Assembly (NCBI GenBank): GCA_012961725.1
Contig: DTYU01000211.1
Coordinates: 1-20,172 of the forward strand
Length of the DNA stretch: 20,172 nt
Direction: 5' to 3'
DNA from: Desulfotomaculum sp.
GTDB taxonomy: Bacteria > Bacillota > Desulfotomaculia > Desulfotomaculales > Ammonificaceae
Part shown: positions 1 to 6,949 of the stretch, in pieces
How positions within the stretch are numbered: position 1 is the first letter of the stretch
How the letters are laid out: each line of letters opens with the position of its first letter
Program-made: the position numbers and the translations under genes
The notes under the pieces: model-generated
Told to the model about the DNA's origin: nothing
The model's database searches: none
Seen by the model: only the letters and a program-made list of their open reading frames with translations

Positions 1-35
1 ACGCGCCGAACTACACTGAGCGCAAGCCTTGACCG

Positions 36-728
36 TCAGACCGGAGGCTCGACCTTCGCCGGGTGCCCGAAATCAGATAAAGTGAGGTCGATCGAAAGCT
101 TGACCGGGGAGGTCCTCTTCTTTGCCGTAACCTCAACCTCGACTATCCGGCACATCTTGGGTTCAATCCAGAGACGGTATTCAAACTCCGTAAACTGCGC
201 CGCTAAAAAACGGTTCTTCAGCCGCGGCCTAAACTCAAGGGAATATAACTCCTTCCGCTTGCCGCGCTCCTTTTTTCCCCATACAACGACCGGTTCTTCT
301 TCGAACTCCAAAAGCACCAGCGGGTCGAGTTCGGTTATGAATACCCCTGTTTCTCCCAAACGCTCACCTTCAAGCGCGAGCCACTTAGTTGAAAAACAAT
401 CCTTTATGTACGTTACTCCCTCAACCTGGATGATTTCGACACGAGTGTTGAAGAGTTTTCCCTTAACGGAAACCCGGTCGGGCAGGATTCGAACCCCGTC
501 GAGCTCGCTAAGGCAGCGAGTCCCTCCGCCGGTGACCAACCGGGTCTCTATCCGGTACGAATAAGACTTGACTCCTTTCGTGCTGGCCAGCGCTTTTTGA
601 AGAAGTTCCTGGGGATCCATCTCTTTCAGCGGAGGGTTGAAGCCAAATGTAAAATACCCCAGCCCAACGAGCAAAACCGCCGCAACGATGAGGATACACC
701 ACCTGCCTGGATATGTAAGCCAGCGCAT
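36..728 (-). CDS. Membrane-anchored protein of unknown function (LolA/LppX-like possible)
   Basis: A 230-residue protein with one N-terminal hydrophobic segment (about residues 11-30) after a short basic stretch, so it is probably an uncleaved signal anchor; no cysteine stands in a lipobox position. The rest is hydrophilic and rich in beta-strand-like alternation. It begins with a helix-like stretch (PQELLQKALASTKGVKSYSY) that resembles the start of LolA/LppX-type lipid-carrier or MucB-like domains, but I cannot name a family with certainty. The ATG at 728 is chosen because AGGAGGGGG lies just upstream. It is followed upstream by a gene-free gap and probably forms its own transcript. The function is unknown; an extracytoplasmic binding or sensing role is only inference. 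Confidence 0.75.
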   Translation of the reverse strand: MRWLTYPGRWCILIVAAVLLVGLGYFTFGFNPPLKEMDPQELLQKALASTKGVKSYSYRIETRLVTGGGTRCLSELDGVRILPDRVSVKGKLFNTRVEIIQVEGVTYIKDCFSTKWLALEGERLGETGVFITELDPLVLLEFEEEPVVVWGKKERGKRKELYSLEFRPRLKNRFLAAQFTEFEYRLWIEPKMCRIVEVEVTAKKRTSPVKLSIDLTLSDFGHPAKVEPPV

Positions 729-1012
729 AAACCCCCTCCTGACTCTACGAAAAATATACGCCCAGCACTCAACTCTATGATAAACCTGTGCTCGCCCGGA
801 AAAGCTGCCTTACTCCTCTGGGTTGTTGAAGCCTCTCCCGCGAGGCCTAAGAACGGCACTGAATACTGGGGGTTCAGCTGAAAATGGAAAACTCACACAG
901 AGAACAAAAAGCCCCGGGTGATGAGTGAAAAGCAAGACGTGAAACGGGAAAGCGCCCATGTCTACGGGCCTTGTATGAGGGTATTTGAAAAAGCTTCACA
1001 CGGAGGATATCC

Positions 1013-1106
1013 AGCACTCAGTGTGGCCCTTGAACTTTCAAGAACGAGCCTTTGTCAAGCCAAAATAGGTGGTAGCTTTGAAACCTCAAGGGCTGGACTG
1101 AGTGCT
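1013..1106. repeat. Long imperfect inverted repeat (hairpin)
   Basis: The left arm starts AGCACTCAGT (1013-1022) and the right arm ends ACTGAGTGCT (1097-1106), a perfect 10-bp match. Inward the arms continue with GCCCTTGA / TCAAGGGC (8 bp) and TTTCAA / TTGAAA (6 bp), with only a few mismatches between blocks, two of which would be G-U wobbles in RNA. The loop is about 35 bases. No U-tract follows the stem on either strand, so it does not look like a simple terminator. Confidence 0.7.
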
Positions 1107-1144
1107 TGACGAGCAAGAAGTATTTGATTTTAGCGGAGAAAATA

Positions 1145-1176
1145 GAACCACGAACTTAGAACCTTGAACATAGAAC
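1145..1176. repeat. Heptad-period GAAC tract
   Basis: GAAC begins at 1145, 1152, 1159, 1166 and 1173, an exact 7-bp period, with variable bases between. It lies just downstream of the stop codon of the TrmO-like gene at 1185. Related 7-bp-period tracts lie at 1707-1734, 12628-12648, 16183-16210 and 16241-16264. Confidence 0.7.
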
Positions 1177-1184
1177 TTTTTCTG

Positions 1185-1646
1185 TCACGTTCGCTTTTCA
1201 CCGCCAAACTCCTTTTTTGGCCAATCGACCCGGGCCTCGGGAACACTGTCAAGCTCGGGAAAGTACGGCTTCAAATCCACGAGCGGGCTCCCATCGACGG
1301 CATCAAGGCCCCGGACCAGCAGGCGGTTGCCGTCGACCCGAAGCAGTTCAGCCACACAGAACGCAACAGGGTTGGGCCGAAAAGGGGCCCGGCAGGCAAA
1401 AACCCCGCGAATCTCTGGACCGTGCGGGGTTTTTGTCTGCAACAGATCACGCGCCGCCTGATGGCACCAGTAGAGGACTATCAGGTGGGTTGCCTTTTCG
1501 ATATCCTTCAAGGCGGGCATAAACTCCGGGAAGATCTCGACCTCGCATGCCGCTCCCACCGGGCGCCCCTGGCGCGGGGCGTCTCTTGTACTCTTGAAGG
1601 GTGAGTGGATCACCCCGACCGGTTTAAGCTCCATCCTGATTTTCAC
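1185..1646 (-). CDS. trmO: tRNA (N6-threonylcarbamoyladenosine-37)-N6-methyltransferase, TrmO/TsaA family
   Basis: A 153-residue single-domain protein of the TrmO (YaeB/TsaA-like) family. In characterised members it methylates N6 of t6A at position 37 of ANN-decoding tRNAs, using S-adenosylmethionine. Family marks seen here are the opening KPVGVIHSPF (8-17), the CRAPFRPNPVA block (85-95, usually SRSPFRPNPIG) and DAVDGSPLVDLKPY (115-128). The length fits the single-domain forms and lacks the C-terminal extension of the E. coli protein. The GTG start at 1646 has no good ribosome binding site; ATG at 1634 (MELKPVGVIHSPF) is an equal candidate. It seems to be transcribed alone. TsaA-fold proteins with other substrates are possible, so the precise substrate is inferred. 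Confidence 0.85.
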   Translation of the reverse strand: MKIRMELKPVGVIHSPFKSTRDAPRQGRPVGAACEVEIFPEFMPALKDIEKATHLIVLYWCHQAARDLLQTKTPHGPEIRGVFACRAPFRPNPVAFCVAELLRVDGNRLLVRGLDAVDGSPLVDLKPYFPELDSVPEARVDWPKKEFGGEKRT

Positions 1647-1706
1647 CGCTACTTGAACGAACTTCGCACCTCAACCGAAATAAGAGCTGAAAGTGCTTTC
1701 CTGTTT

Positions 1707-1734
1707 CCCACCACTAACCACCAACTACTCGACA
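1707..1734. repeat. Heptad-period tract upstream of the TrmO-like gene
   Basis: Four consecutive 7-base units (CCCACCA, CTAACCA, CCAACTA, CTCGACA) lie in the 157-bp gap between the slipin gene and the TrmO-like gene. The units are degenerate but keep the same period as tracts elsewhere in the window. Confidence 0.5.
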
Positions 1735-1803
1735 TGCCGGCGAGCCCGAAGGGGGAAACAAGTCAAGCGCGAAAGTTATATAGTCAACTTAGCGCCAGAT
1801 TAA

Positions 1804-2613
1804 TCAACTCTCGTTCTCCGTGTCAGCCGCAGCCTTTCCTTCTACCCCTTCGTCTTGGGAAAGAGATTCGAGCAGTTTCCCCAGCGGCTTTACCAGGTCC
1901 AGCGGCAGCGGAAAGACTATCACACTGGCGTTGGTCGTTCCGATCTCCCGCAATGTTTGCAGGTAACGGAGCTGAACCGTAACCGGCTCGCGTGCGATAA
2001 CGCAGGCTGCCTCCCACAACTTCTCAGAGGCCTGCAACTCCCCCTCGGCATGGATGATCTTTGCCCGGCGCTCACGCTCCGCCTCCGCCTGCGCCGCCAT
2101 CGCCCGCTGCATTGTTGCCGGGAGCTCAACATCGCGGACCTCTACGAGGCTGACCTTTACCCCCCAGGGCTCCGTATTCTCGTCGATCAACTGCTGTAAG
2201 CGCTGGTTGATCGCCTCCCTTTGGCCTAAAAGCTCATCCAATTCCGACTGTCCCAGCACGCTCCGCAGGGTGGTCTGGGCAAGCTGGGAGGTGGCATGCA
2301 CCGGGTCCATCACCTTGATTACGGCATCCACCGGGTTGATAATCCGGAAGTACACCACCGCGTTCACCTTAACGGTAACCGTATCCCGGGTGATGACCTC
2401 CTGGACCGGAACCTCCATGGTGACCACCCTTAAATCCACCTTCCGCATGCGCTCAATGACCGGGATCAGAAGGAACAGCCCCGGACCGCGTGCACCAACA
2501 CACCGCCCGAGCCGGAAAATGACACCCCGTTCATACTCCTGAACCACCCTGACCGAAGCGGCCAAAAGAAATATCCCTAAGATAATGAGAAACGTTGTGA
2601 AACTGAAAAGCAT
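1804..2613 (-). CDS. Slipin (stomatin/SPFH-Band 7 family membrane protein)
   Basis: A 269-residue protein with one N-terminal membrane segment (about residues 3-20) followed by VRVVQEYERGVIFRLGR, the usual entry into the SPFH/Band 7 domain (about 20-200). The domain carries GPGLFLLIPVIERMRKVDLR and ITRDTVTVKVNAVVYFRI, and is followed by the alanine/glutamate-rich coiled helix AAQAEAERERRAKIIHAEGE. Slipins oligomerise on membranes, and some are cleaved by their NfeD protease partner. Here the gene starts 4 bp after the nfeD stop codon, so the two form an operon. The ATG at 2613 has AAGGA about 10 bases upstream, inside the end of nfeD, which suggests translational coupling. The cellular role in Clostridia is not established; membrane microdomain organisation is inference. 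Confidence 0.93.
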   Translation of the reverse strand: MLFSFTTFLIILGIFLLAASVRVVQEYERGVIFRLGRCVGARGPGLFLLIPVIERMRKVDLRVVTMEVPVQEVITRDTVTVKVNAVVYFRIINPVDAVIKVMDPVHATSQLAQTTLRSVLGQSELDELLGQREAINQRLQQLIDENTEPWGVKVSLVEVRDVELPATMQRAMAAQAEAERERRAKIIHAEGELQASEKLWEAACVIAREPVTVQLRYLQTLREIGTTNASVIVFPLPLDLVKPLGKLLESLSQDEGVEGKAAADTENES

Positions 2614-2617
2614 CGCG

Positions 2618-3979
2618 TCACCGTCCTTTAGAGTTTTGGTTTTTCCTGCGTACTTTGAGCCGTAAACCTTCTACCCCGACCACCTCTAACTTCTCCCCCG
2701 TATATGCTTCTCCTTCCGTGATCATAGCCTGCCAGAGTTCCCCCGCCACAAAAACCGTTCCTTGCGGCTTAAGGTCTCCCCGTGCCACAGCCTCCCTGCC
2801 GACAAGCTCCTCGAAGCCTGTCTGCACCCGCCGCTTCTGCCCCCGCACCACCGCGGTTATCAGCAGCCCCATAAGCCCGGCCAGCGTGATGCTCGTTGCC
2901 GCAACCAGACCGATGCTTATCTCGATCCCCCCGTGCCGCGTACTGAAAAGGAGAAGTGAGCCGAGAACAAACGCAATGACCCCGCCGGCTCCCAATAGTC
3001 CATGTGTCGACGCGAAGACCTCGGCCACAAAGCACCCGAAGCCAAGGAAGATCAAAAACAGCCCGCCCCAGTAGGCATCGAGCGAGCCAAGGCTGTAAAG
3101 CCCCAGGAGCAGCGCGATGGCTCCCACCAACCCCGGAAAGATCAGTCCCGGGTGATAAATCTCCACCATTAAGCCCGCCATTCCGATGGTCATAAGGAGG
3201 TAAGCGATATTCGGGTTCAAGAGGGCATGAAGAAACCGCTCAACCCGGTTTGGCGCAAACCTTTCGAATATGGCCCCGGTCAGCTCGAGGGTAACGGCGC
3301 GGCCGGAGGCGAGCGTAACCTTTTTTCCGTTCAGTACTTGGCACAGCTCCTCCTCACCCGCCGCCACCGAGTCGACCAGCTTGTGTTTAACCGCCTCGGC
3401 GGCGGAAAAGGAGCGGCTGCGGGTAACCATCTCCTCGGCCAACTTTACGTTCCTGCCCCTCATTTCCGCCAGGGAACGCATCCATGCCGCGGCGTCCGAA
3501 GCCGCCTTCTCGGCCGGCACTCCGTTCTCTTCTTCGCCAAGCGCCACCGGGTGGGCTGCGCCGATCCGCGTCCCCGGGGCCATCACCGCCGCGTGCGCGC
3601 TCATGGTGATGAAGGCGCCCGCCGAAGCAGCCCAGCCGCCGGCGGGGCTGACGTACACCACCACCGGTGTTTCTGCATTGACGATGCAGGTCACTATCTC
3701 CTGGGTGACGTTATATAACCCGCCCGGGGTGTTGAGCCTGATCAGGCAGACCGCTTCCTTTCTTTCGGCGCATGCTATTCCCCTCGAGAGGTACTGCGCC
3801 ACAACCGGGACAATCGCGCCGTCGACCTCAAGCACCACCGCCTGCCGGCCGCCGCCCACGTCCTCTTGTGCCGCCCCGGCACAATCAGCACTGAAAGCGC
3901 CCAAAACCATTCCGGCCACACTTAAAAGGAGCGCCGCCGCAAAGCATCCCAGCATCGCCTTGGCGACAATATGCCGCAT
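2618..3979 (-). CDS. nfeD: NfeD family membrane-bound serine protease (long form)
   Basis: A 453-residue protein. It has an N-terminal signal segment (about 7-30), then a ClpP/SppA-like protease domain (about 46-230), a block of four to five membrane segments (about 250-375) and a C-terminal OB-fold (about 385-445). The family catalytic dyad is Ser/Lys. The likely serine is Ser119 in AASAGAF, and Lys158 sits where the archaeal homologue PH1510 has its lysine; NTPGG at 83-87 is the oxyanion-side motif. Family members cleave the C-terminus of the partner stomatin, and the slipin gene follows directly. The open frame extends 68 codons upstream, but ATG at 3979 is chosen because GGAG lies 8 bases before it and the signal segment follows directly. 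Confidence 0.92.
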   Translation of the reverse strand: MRHIVAKAMLGCFAAALLLSVAGMVLGAFSADCAGAAQEDVGGGRQAVVLEVDGAIVPVVAQYLSRGIACAERKEAVCLIRLNTPGGLYNVTQEIVTCIVNAETPVVVYVSPAGGWAASAGAFITMSAHAAVMAPGTRIGAAHPVALGEEENGVPAEKAASDAAAWMRSLAEMRGRNVKLAEEMVTRSRSFSAAEAVKHKLVDSVAAGEEELCQVLNGKKVTLASGRAVTLELTGAIFERFAPNRVERFLHALLNPNIAYLLMTIGMAGLMVEIYHPGLIFPGLVGAIALLLGLYSLGSLDAYWGGLFLIFLGFGCFVAEVFASTHGLLGAGGVIAFVLGSLLLFSTRHGGIEISIGLVAATSITLAGLMGLLITAVVRGQKRRVQTGFEELVGREAVARGDLKPQGTVFVAGELWQAMITEGEAYTGEKLEVVGVEGLRLKVRRKNQNSKGR

Positions 3980-4025
3980 CGAATCACTCCAATCACAAGA
4001 CAGATTCGCCGCCCTTTTCCGTTTC

Positions 4026-4054
4026 CCTGCCAGAAAAACTTCCCTTTTGGCAGG
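4026..4054. promoter_or_regulatory. Inverted repeat in the nfeD/THEP1 divergent gap
   Basis: CCTGCCA (4026-4032) and TGGCAGG (4048-4054) are perfect 7-bp arms around a 15-base spacer. The repeat lies in the 142-bp region between two divergent genes. It could be an operator or a leader hairpin in the 5' region of nfeD. No regulator is suggested by the window. Confidence 0.4.
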
Positions 4055-4121
4055 AGAAAAAGGGCAAGAGGCAAAGTTTAGTCTCAGTAGCCAATATGTC
4101 GAAAAAACCGGAGTTGAGGAA

Positions 4122-4661
4122 TTGCTGAGAAAGCCTGTCCCAAAAATCCTCCTGACAGGGCAGCCCGGTGTGGGCAAAACCACGATTATCGTGCGCCTCG
4201 CCTCCCTGTTGGGGAATTCGGCGGCTGGTTTTTATACCGCCGAGCTGCGGGAGAGAGGGCAACGGGTGGGATTCAAGGTCGTTACGCTGGGGGGAGATGA
4301 AGAAATCCTCGCGCACGTGAAGCTAAACTCCCCTCACAGAGTCGGCAGATACAGGGTCAACGTGACGAGCCTCGGCCCGGCCTTCGCAGAGATTGAAAAC
4401 GTACTGGCGCAGCATGAAACCCGGTACCTGCTGATCGATGAAATCGGTAAAATGGAACTCTTAGTGCCGGGTTTTAAGCGGCTTATTACGAGGGTTCTTG
4501 AGAGTTCTTTCCCGTTGGTGGCTACCGTACCTGCAAAACCCTTGGCCTTCACCGATGCCCTAAAGAAGCGGCCGGACGTGATACTGTTTCAGGTCACGGC
4601 AGCAAACCGTGAAAAGCTTCCCGCACAGGTCTATGCTATGTTAAGTACGATTAAACCTTAA
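4122..4661 (+). CDS. THEP1-type nucleoside-triphosphatase / nucleotide kinase family
   Basis: A 179-residue P-loop protein. Walker A is GQPGVGKTT (13-21), the Walker B region is LLIDEIGKMEL (103-113), and GFYTAELRERGQRVGFKVV (36-54) is characteristic of the THEP1 family. Characterised members hydrolyse ATP and GTP slowly in vitro; their physiological role is unclear. The open frame runs far upstream but only as the shadow of nfeD. TTG at 4122 is chosen because GGAG stands 8 bases before it, because the P-loop then lies at the usual distance from the N-terminus, and because the length fits the family (about 170-190). It is followed after 34 bp by the cyclophilin-fold gene, so the two are probably co-transcribed. 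Confidence 0.88.
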   Translation: MLRKPVPKILLTGQPGVGKTTIIVRLASLLGNSAAGFYTAELRERGQRVGFKVVTLGGDEEILAHVKLNSPHRVGRYRVNVTSLGPAFAEIENVLAQHETRYLLIDEIGKMELLVPGFKRLITRVLESSFPLVATVPAKPLAFTDALKKRPDVILFQVTAANREKLPAQVYAMLSTIKP

Positions 4662-4695
4662 GTCATCGGGGATTTTTCAAAAGGAGATGAGCTGT

Positions 4696-5085
4696 ATGGG
4701 TTCAGCGAAAGAAAAACGCAGGGTACTGATAACCGCCGGCAAGGTAACCGTCGAAGCGGAACTCAACGACTCGGCGACGGCTTGCGCTATCTGGAACGCG
4801 CTGCCGATTACTGGAAAGGTTAATACCTGGGGGGAAGAGATCTACTTCTACATTCAACTCACTCTTCCGCCGGAAAACCCTAAGGAACTGGTCTCCATGG
4901 GAGACGTCGCGTACTGGCCGGATGGACCGGCGCTGTGCGTCTTCTTCGGCCGCACACCGGCAAGCAGAGGGGAGGAGATCAGGCCTGCTAGCCCTGTGAA
5001 CATACTTGGAAAGGTACTCGGTGACCCTAAGCGCCTAAGACAGGTGCACGACGGCATCGAGATAAGGTTTGCCAGGAAAGGGTAA
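4696..5085 (+). CDS. Cyclophilin-like fold protein (DUF369 / TM1367-like)
   Basis: A 129-residue protein that closely follows the TM1367-type cyclophilin-fold family. Seen here are VNTWGEEIYFYI (42-53), NPKELVSMGDVAYWPDGPALCVFFGRTP (61-88) and the PASPVNILGKV block (97-107). The fold resembles eukaryotic cyclophilin, but prolyl isomerase activity has not been established for the family as far as I know, so the function stays open. ATG at 4696 is preferred to ATG at 4687, because AAGGAG (4681-4686) would directly abut the earlier one and is 9 bases from the later. It is the second gene of a pair with the THEP1 NTPase and ends 49 bp before the convergent phosphate transporter gene. Confidence 0.87.
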   Translation: MGSAKEKRRVLITAGKVTVEAELNDSATACAIWNALPITGKVNTWGEEIYFYIQLTLPPENPKELVSMGDVAYWPDGPALCVFFGRTPASRGEEIRPASPVNILGKVLGDPKRLRQVHDGIEIRFARKG

Positions 5086-5090
5086 ATGAT

Positions 5091-5117
5091 TTAGAAAACG
5101 CCGGCCGGCATCCGGCG
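5091..5117 (-). terminator. Rho-independent terminator of the Na/phosphate transporter gene
   Basis: On the minus strand, CGCCGG and CCGGCG form a 6-bp GC stem (5117-5112 with 5104-5099) around a 7-base loop, followed at once by TTTTCTAA. It begins 17 bp after the stop codon at 5135. On the plus strand no U-tract follows, so it would serve mainly the minus-strand gene in this convergent gap. Confidence 0.65.
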
Positions 5118-5134
5118 GTGGAAGCGCGGTGAAA

Positions 5135-6853
5135 TCATGGCGCGCGTAAACCGGCTGCGGCGTCTTCCTCCGGTTCTTCTTCGATAACTAATGCCGGCTC
5201 GGGCGGACACACACGGGTTTCCACCAATTCGCCGGCTATCGTCAGGGCGATGTGCTGGAGGTGCTCAGCGATCCGCAAATAGGCGTTTAACAGCTCAAGG
5301 TGAAGGCGTGAAGAGCGTTCAGTCTCCCTTACACCCTTTTGCAAGCGGTAGAGATGGGTGCTTTTCAGCCCGCGCTCCAACTTGAGTATCTTCGGGTGCA
5401 GCTTGACGGCCTGCTCCGCAAGGCAGTAATCCGCCGTTACCAAGGCTTTATGGGTGAGACGCATCATCAGGCAGACCTCTTCATACATGAGGACCAGCTC
5501 CTCCCATCCGGTCTTTGAAAAGACTATCCTTTCCTTGATCTTGTTTTGCAGCAAAGGCACGATATTCTTGCTGATGATGTCGCTTATTAGTTCAAGATCA
5601 TTCAAAACCTTGAAGAGACCCATGCCTTTCGCGAACTCGTTGCGGTGCAACGGCCTGCGCAAAAGCAGGGTCAGGTAAGCCGTAGCCTTTGAAAAGAGAA
5701 CGTTGATTACGTTTTCCTTATGCGTAATGCGATCGATAAGGCCGAAGTCATTTAAACGCAAAACCCGGTCCACGTCGCGAAAGACCCGCAAGACCTCGGA
5801 AGAAAGCCCCGCCACCTCCCGGTAAACCAGACCAAGGGCGATGGAAGGAGTATCGAGCAGGGCTTCGCTGAGGTACTTAGGTTCGAACTCCGGCATCTTT
5901 TTCTCAGGAATGAGCCGCTCCAAGAGAGTCGCCCCGATCCTATGCAAAGGGAGGAAGGCAAAGGCGATGAAGATATTAAAGAGGGTATGGGCGTTGGCCA
6001 CCTGGAAACTCGGCGAGGCCGTGACGGTAGTCAACCAGTGAACAAACGGCACCGCAAAAGGAAAGACGAGGCAGGTCCCGCCAAACTTGGCAAAGAAGTG
6101 CGCCGCCGCGACCCGCTGGGCTTCGCGTTGCGCGCCGAGGCTGGACAAGACCGCGGTAAAGGAGGTGCCGATGTTGGCACCCAAAATAAAGTAAAAAGCG
6201 GAAAGGGCATCGATCAGCCCATGCGTTGCGAGTACCACGATGATACCAAGCACCGCCGCACTGCTGTGTACCAAGAAGGTAAAAACGGCCGCCAATACAA
6301 GCGCCAGCAGCGGGCTGCTGCCCACCTGCAAAAGGGCGTCCCGAAACAAGGTGGAGTCTCGCAGCGGCACCATCGCGTCCGCCATTATCTTGAGGCCTAA
6401 GAACAACAGCCCAAAACCGATGATCGCCTGGCCTACCCGCCGGTACCGGTCCCTTTTGGTAAAAAAAATGATGGTGGCCCCAACGGCCACAATGGGCAGC
6501 GATACTTCGGTCACCTTCAGGGCGATAAGCTGGGCGGTCACCGTGGTGCCGATGTCCGCGCCTAAGATCACCGGCATGCACTGGCGCAGCTTGACCACGG
6601 CGGCATTCGCCAAACCCACGAGAATAACCGTCGTTGCCGTACTGCTCTGGAAGAGAACGGTGATCAGCGCGCCGGCAACAAGCCCCAAGAAGGGCCTGCC
6701 GGTTACAGACCCTAAGACCTGGCGCAGTCTTTGTCCGGTGATTTTCTGGAGCCCCTCGCTCATCACGCTGATACCGTATAGGAGGAGCCCCATACCCCCC
6801 AACAGCATCAGGACCATCGTTACTAGCGGCGGATTTTGCGGCAAAACGTGCAC
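5135..6853 (-). CDS. Na/phosphate cotransporter family protein with PhoU-like tail
   Basis: A 572-residue protein of the Na/Pi-cotransporter II (NptA/YjbB-like) family. The N-terminal half is an inverted repeat of membrane segments with the paired signatures QSSTATT (69-75) with GADIGTTVTA (98-107), and VHSSAA (195-200) with GANIGTSFTA (225-234). The C-terminal part (about 340-545) is a set of long helices like the PhoU domain. The family imports or exports phosphate with sodium; PhoU-fused forms such as YjbB act in export or phosphate homeostasis. The direction here is not decided by sequence. The first start is GTG at 6853 without a well-placed ribosome binding site; TTG at 6844 has GAGGTG 6 bases upstream and may be the real start. 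It appears to be a single-gene transcript with its own terminator. Confidence 0.93.
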   Translation of the reverse strand: MHVLPQNPPLVTMVLMLLGGMGLLLYGISVMSEGLQKITGQRLRQVLGSVTGRPFLGLVAGALITVLFQSSTATTVILVGLANAAVVKLRQCMPVILGADIGTTVTAQLIALKVTEVSLPIVAVGATIIFFTKRDRYRRVGQAIIGFGLLFLGLKIMADAMVPLRDSTLFRDALLQVGSSPLLALVLAAVFTFLVHSSAAVLGIIVVLATHGLIDALSAFYFILGANIGTSFTAVLSSLGAQREAQRVAAAHFFAKFGGTCLVFPFAVPFVHWLTTVTASPSFQVANAHTLFNIFIAFAFLPLHRIGATLLERLIPEKKMPEFEPKYLSEALLDTPSIALGLVYREVAGLSSEVLRVFRDVDRVLRLNDFGLIDRITHKENVINVLFSKATAYLTLLLRRPLHRNEFAKGMGLFKVLNDLELISDIISKNIVPLLQNKIKERIVFSKTGWEELVLMYEEVCLMMRLTHKALVTADYCLAEQAVKLHPKILKLERGLKSTHLYRLQKGVRETERSSRLHLELLNAYLRIAEHLQHIALTIAGELVETRVCPPEPALVIEEEPEEDAAAGLRAP

Positions 6854-6949
6854 CTCTGTATCTTTAGGTCCTGCTTACATCTTATTACCGCGGATAATCG
6901 GTGGCAATAACGCTCATTAGCAAATCCTTGACGTGAAAGAGCGCGCCGG

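Larger units (their letters stand above)
729..1184. other. Gene-free gap with a long inverted repeat and a 7-bp-period tract
   Basis: These 456 bases separate two minus-strand genes. Short open frames exist (for example 918-1109 plus) but none has a ribosome binding site or a recognisable protein. The gap holds an imperfect inverted repeat with arms of about 30 bases (1013-1042 and 1076-1106) and, at 1145-1176, five GAAC words spaced exactly 7 bp apart. The words AGCACTCA at 1013 and again near 754 hint at decayed repeat copies. I see no RNA gene. Confidence 0.6.

Noticed and set aside
597..881. Plus-strand frame overlapping the start of the first gene
   Set aside because: Mostly a shadow of the minus-strand gene and its upstream region; no ribosome binding site or family.
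1013..1106. AGCACTC/GAGTGCT half-sites that resemble the CIRCE operator
   Set aside because: CIRCE needs a 9-base spacer; here the halves are 80 bases apart and no heat-shock gene follows.
918..1109. 63-codon plus-strand frame in the 729-1184 gap
   Set aside because: No ribosome binding site, no recognisable family, and its second half is formed by the inverted repeat; treated as chance.
3270..4121. Upstream extension of the THEP1 NTPase frame opposite nfeD
   Set aside because: The extension is antisense to conserved nfeD motifs; TTG 4122 with a ribosome binding site gives the normal family length.
3980..4183. N-terminal 68-codon extension of NfeD
   Set aside because: ATG 3979 has a ribosome binding site and starts directly at the signal segment; the extension overlaps the start of the divergent NTPase gene.
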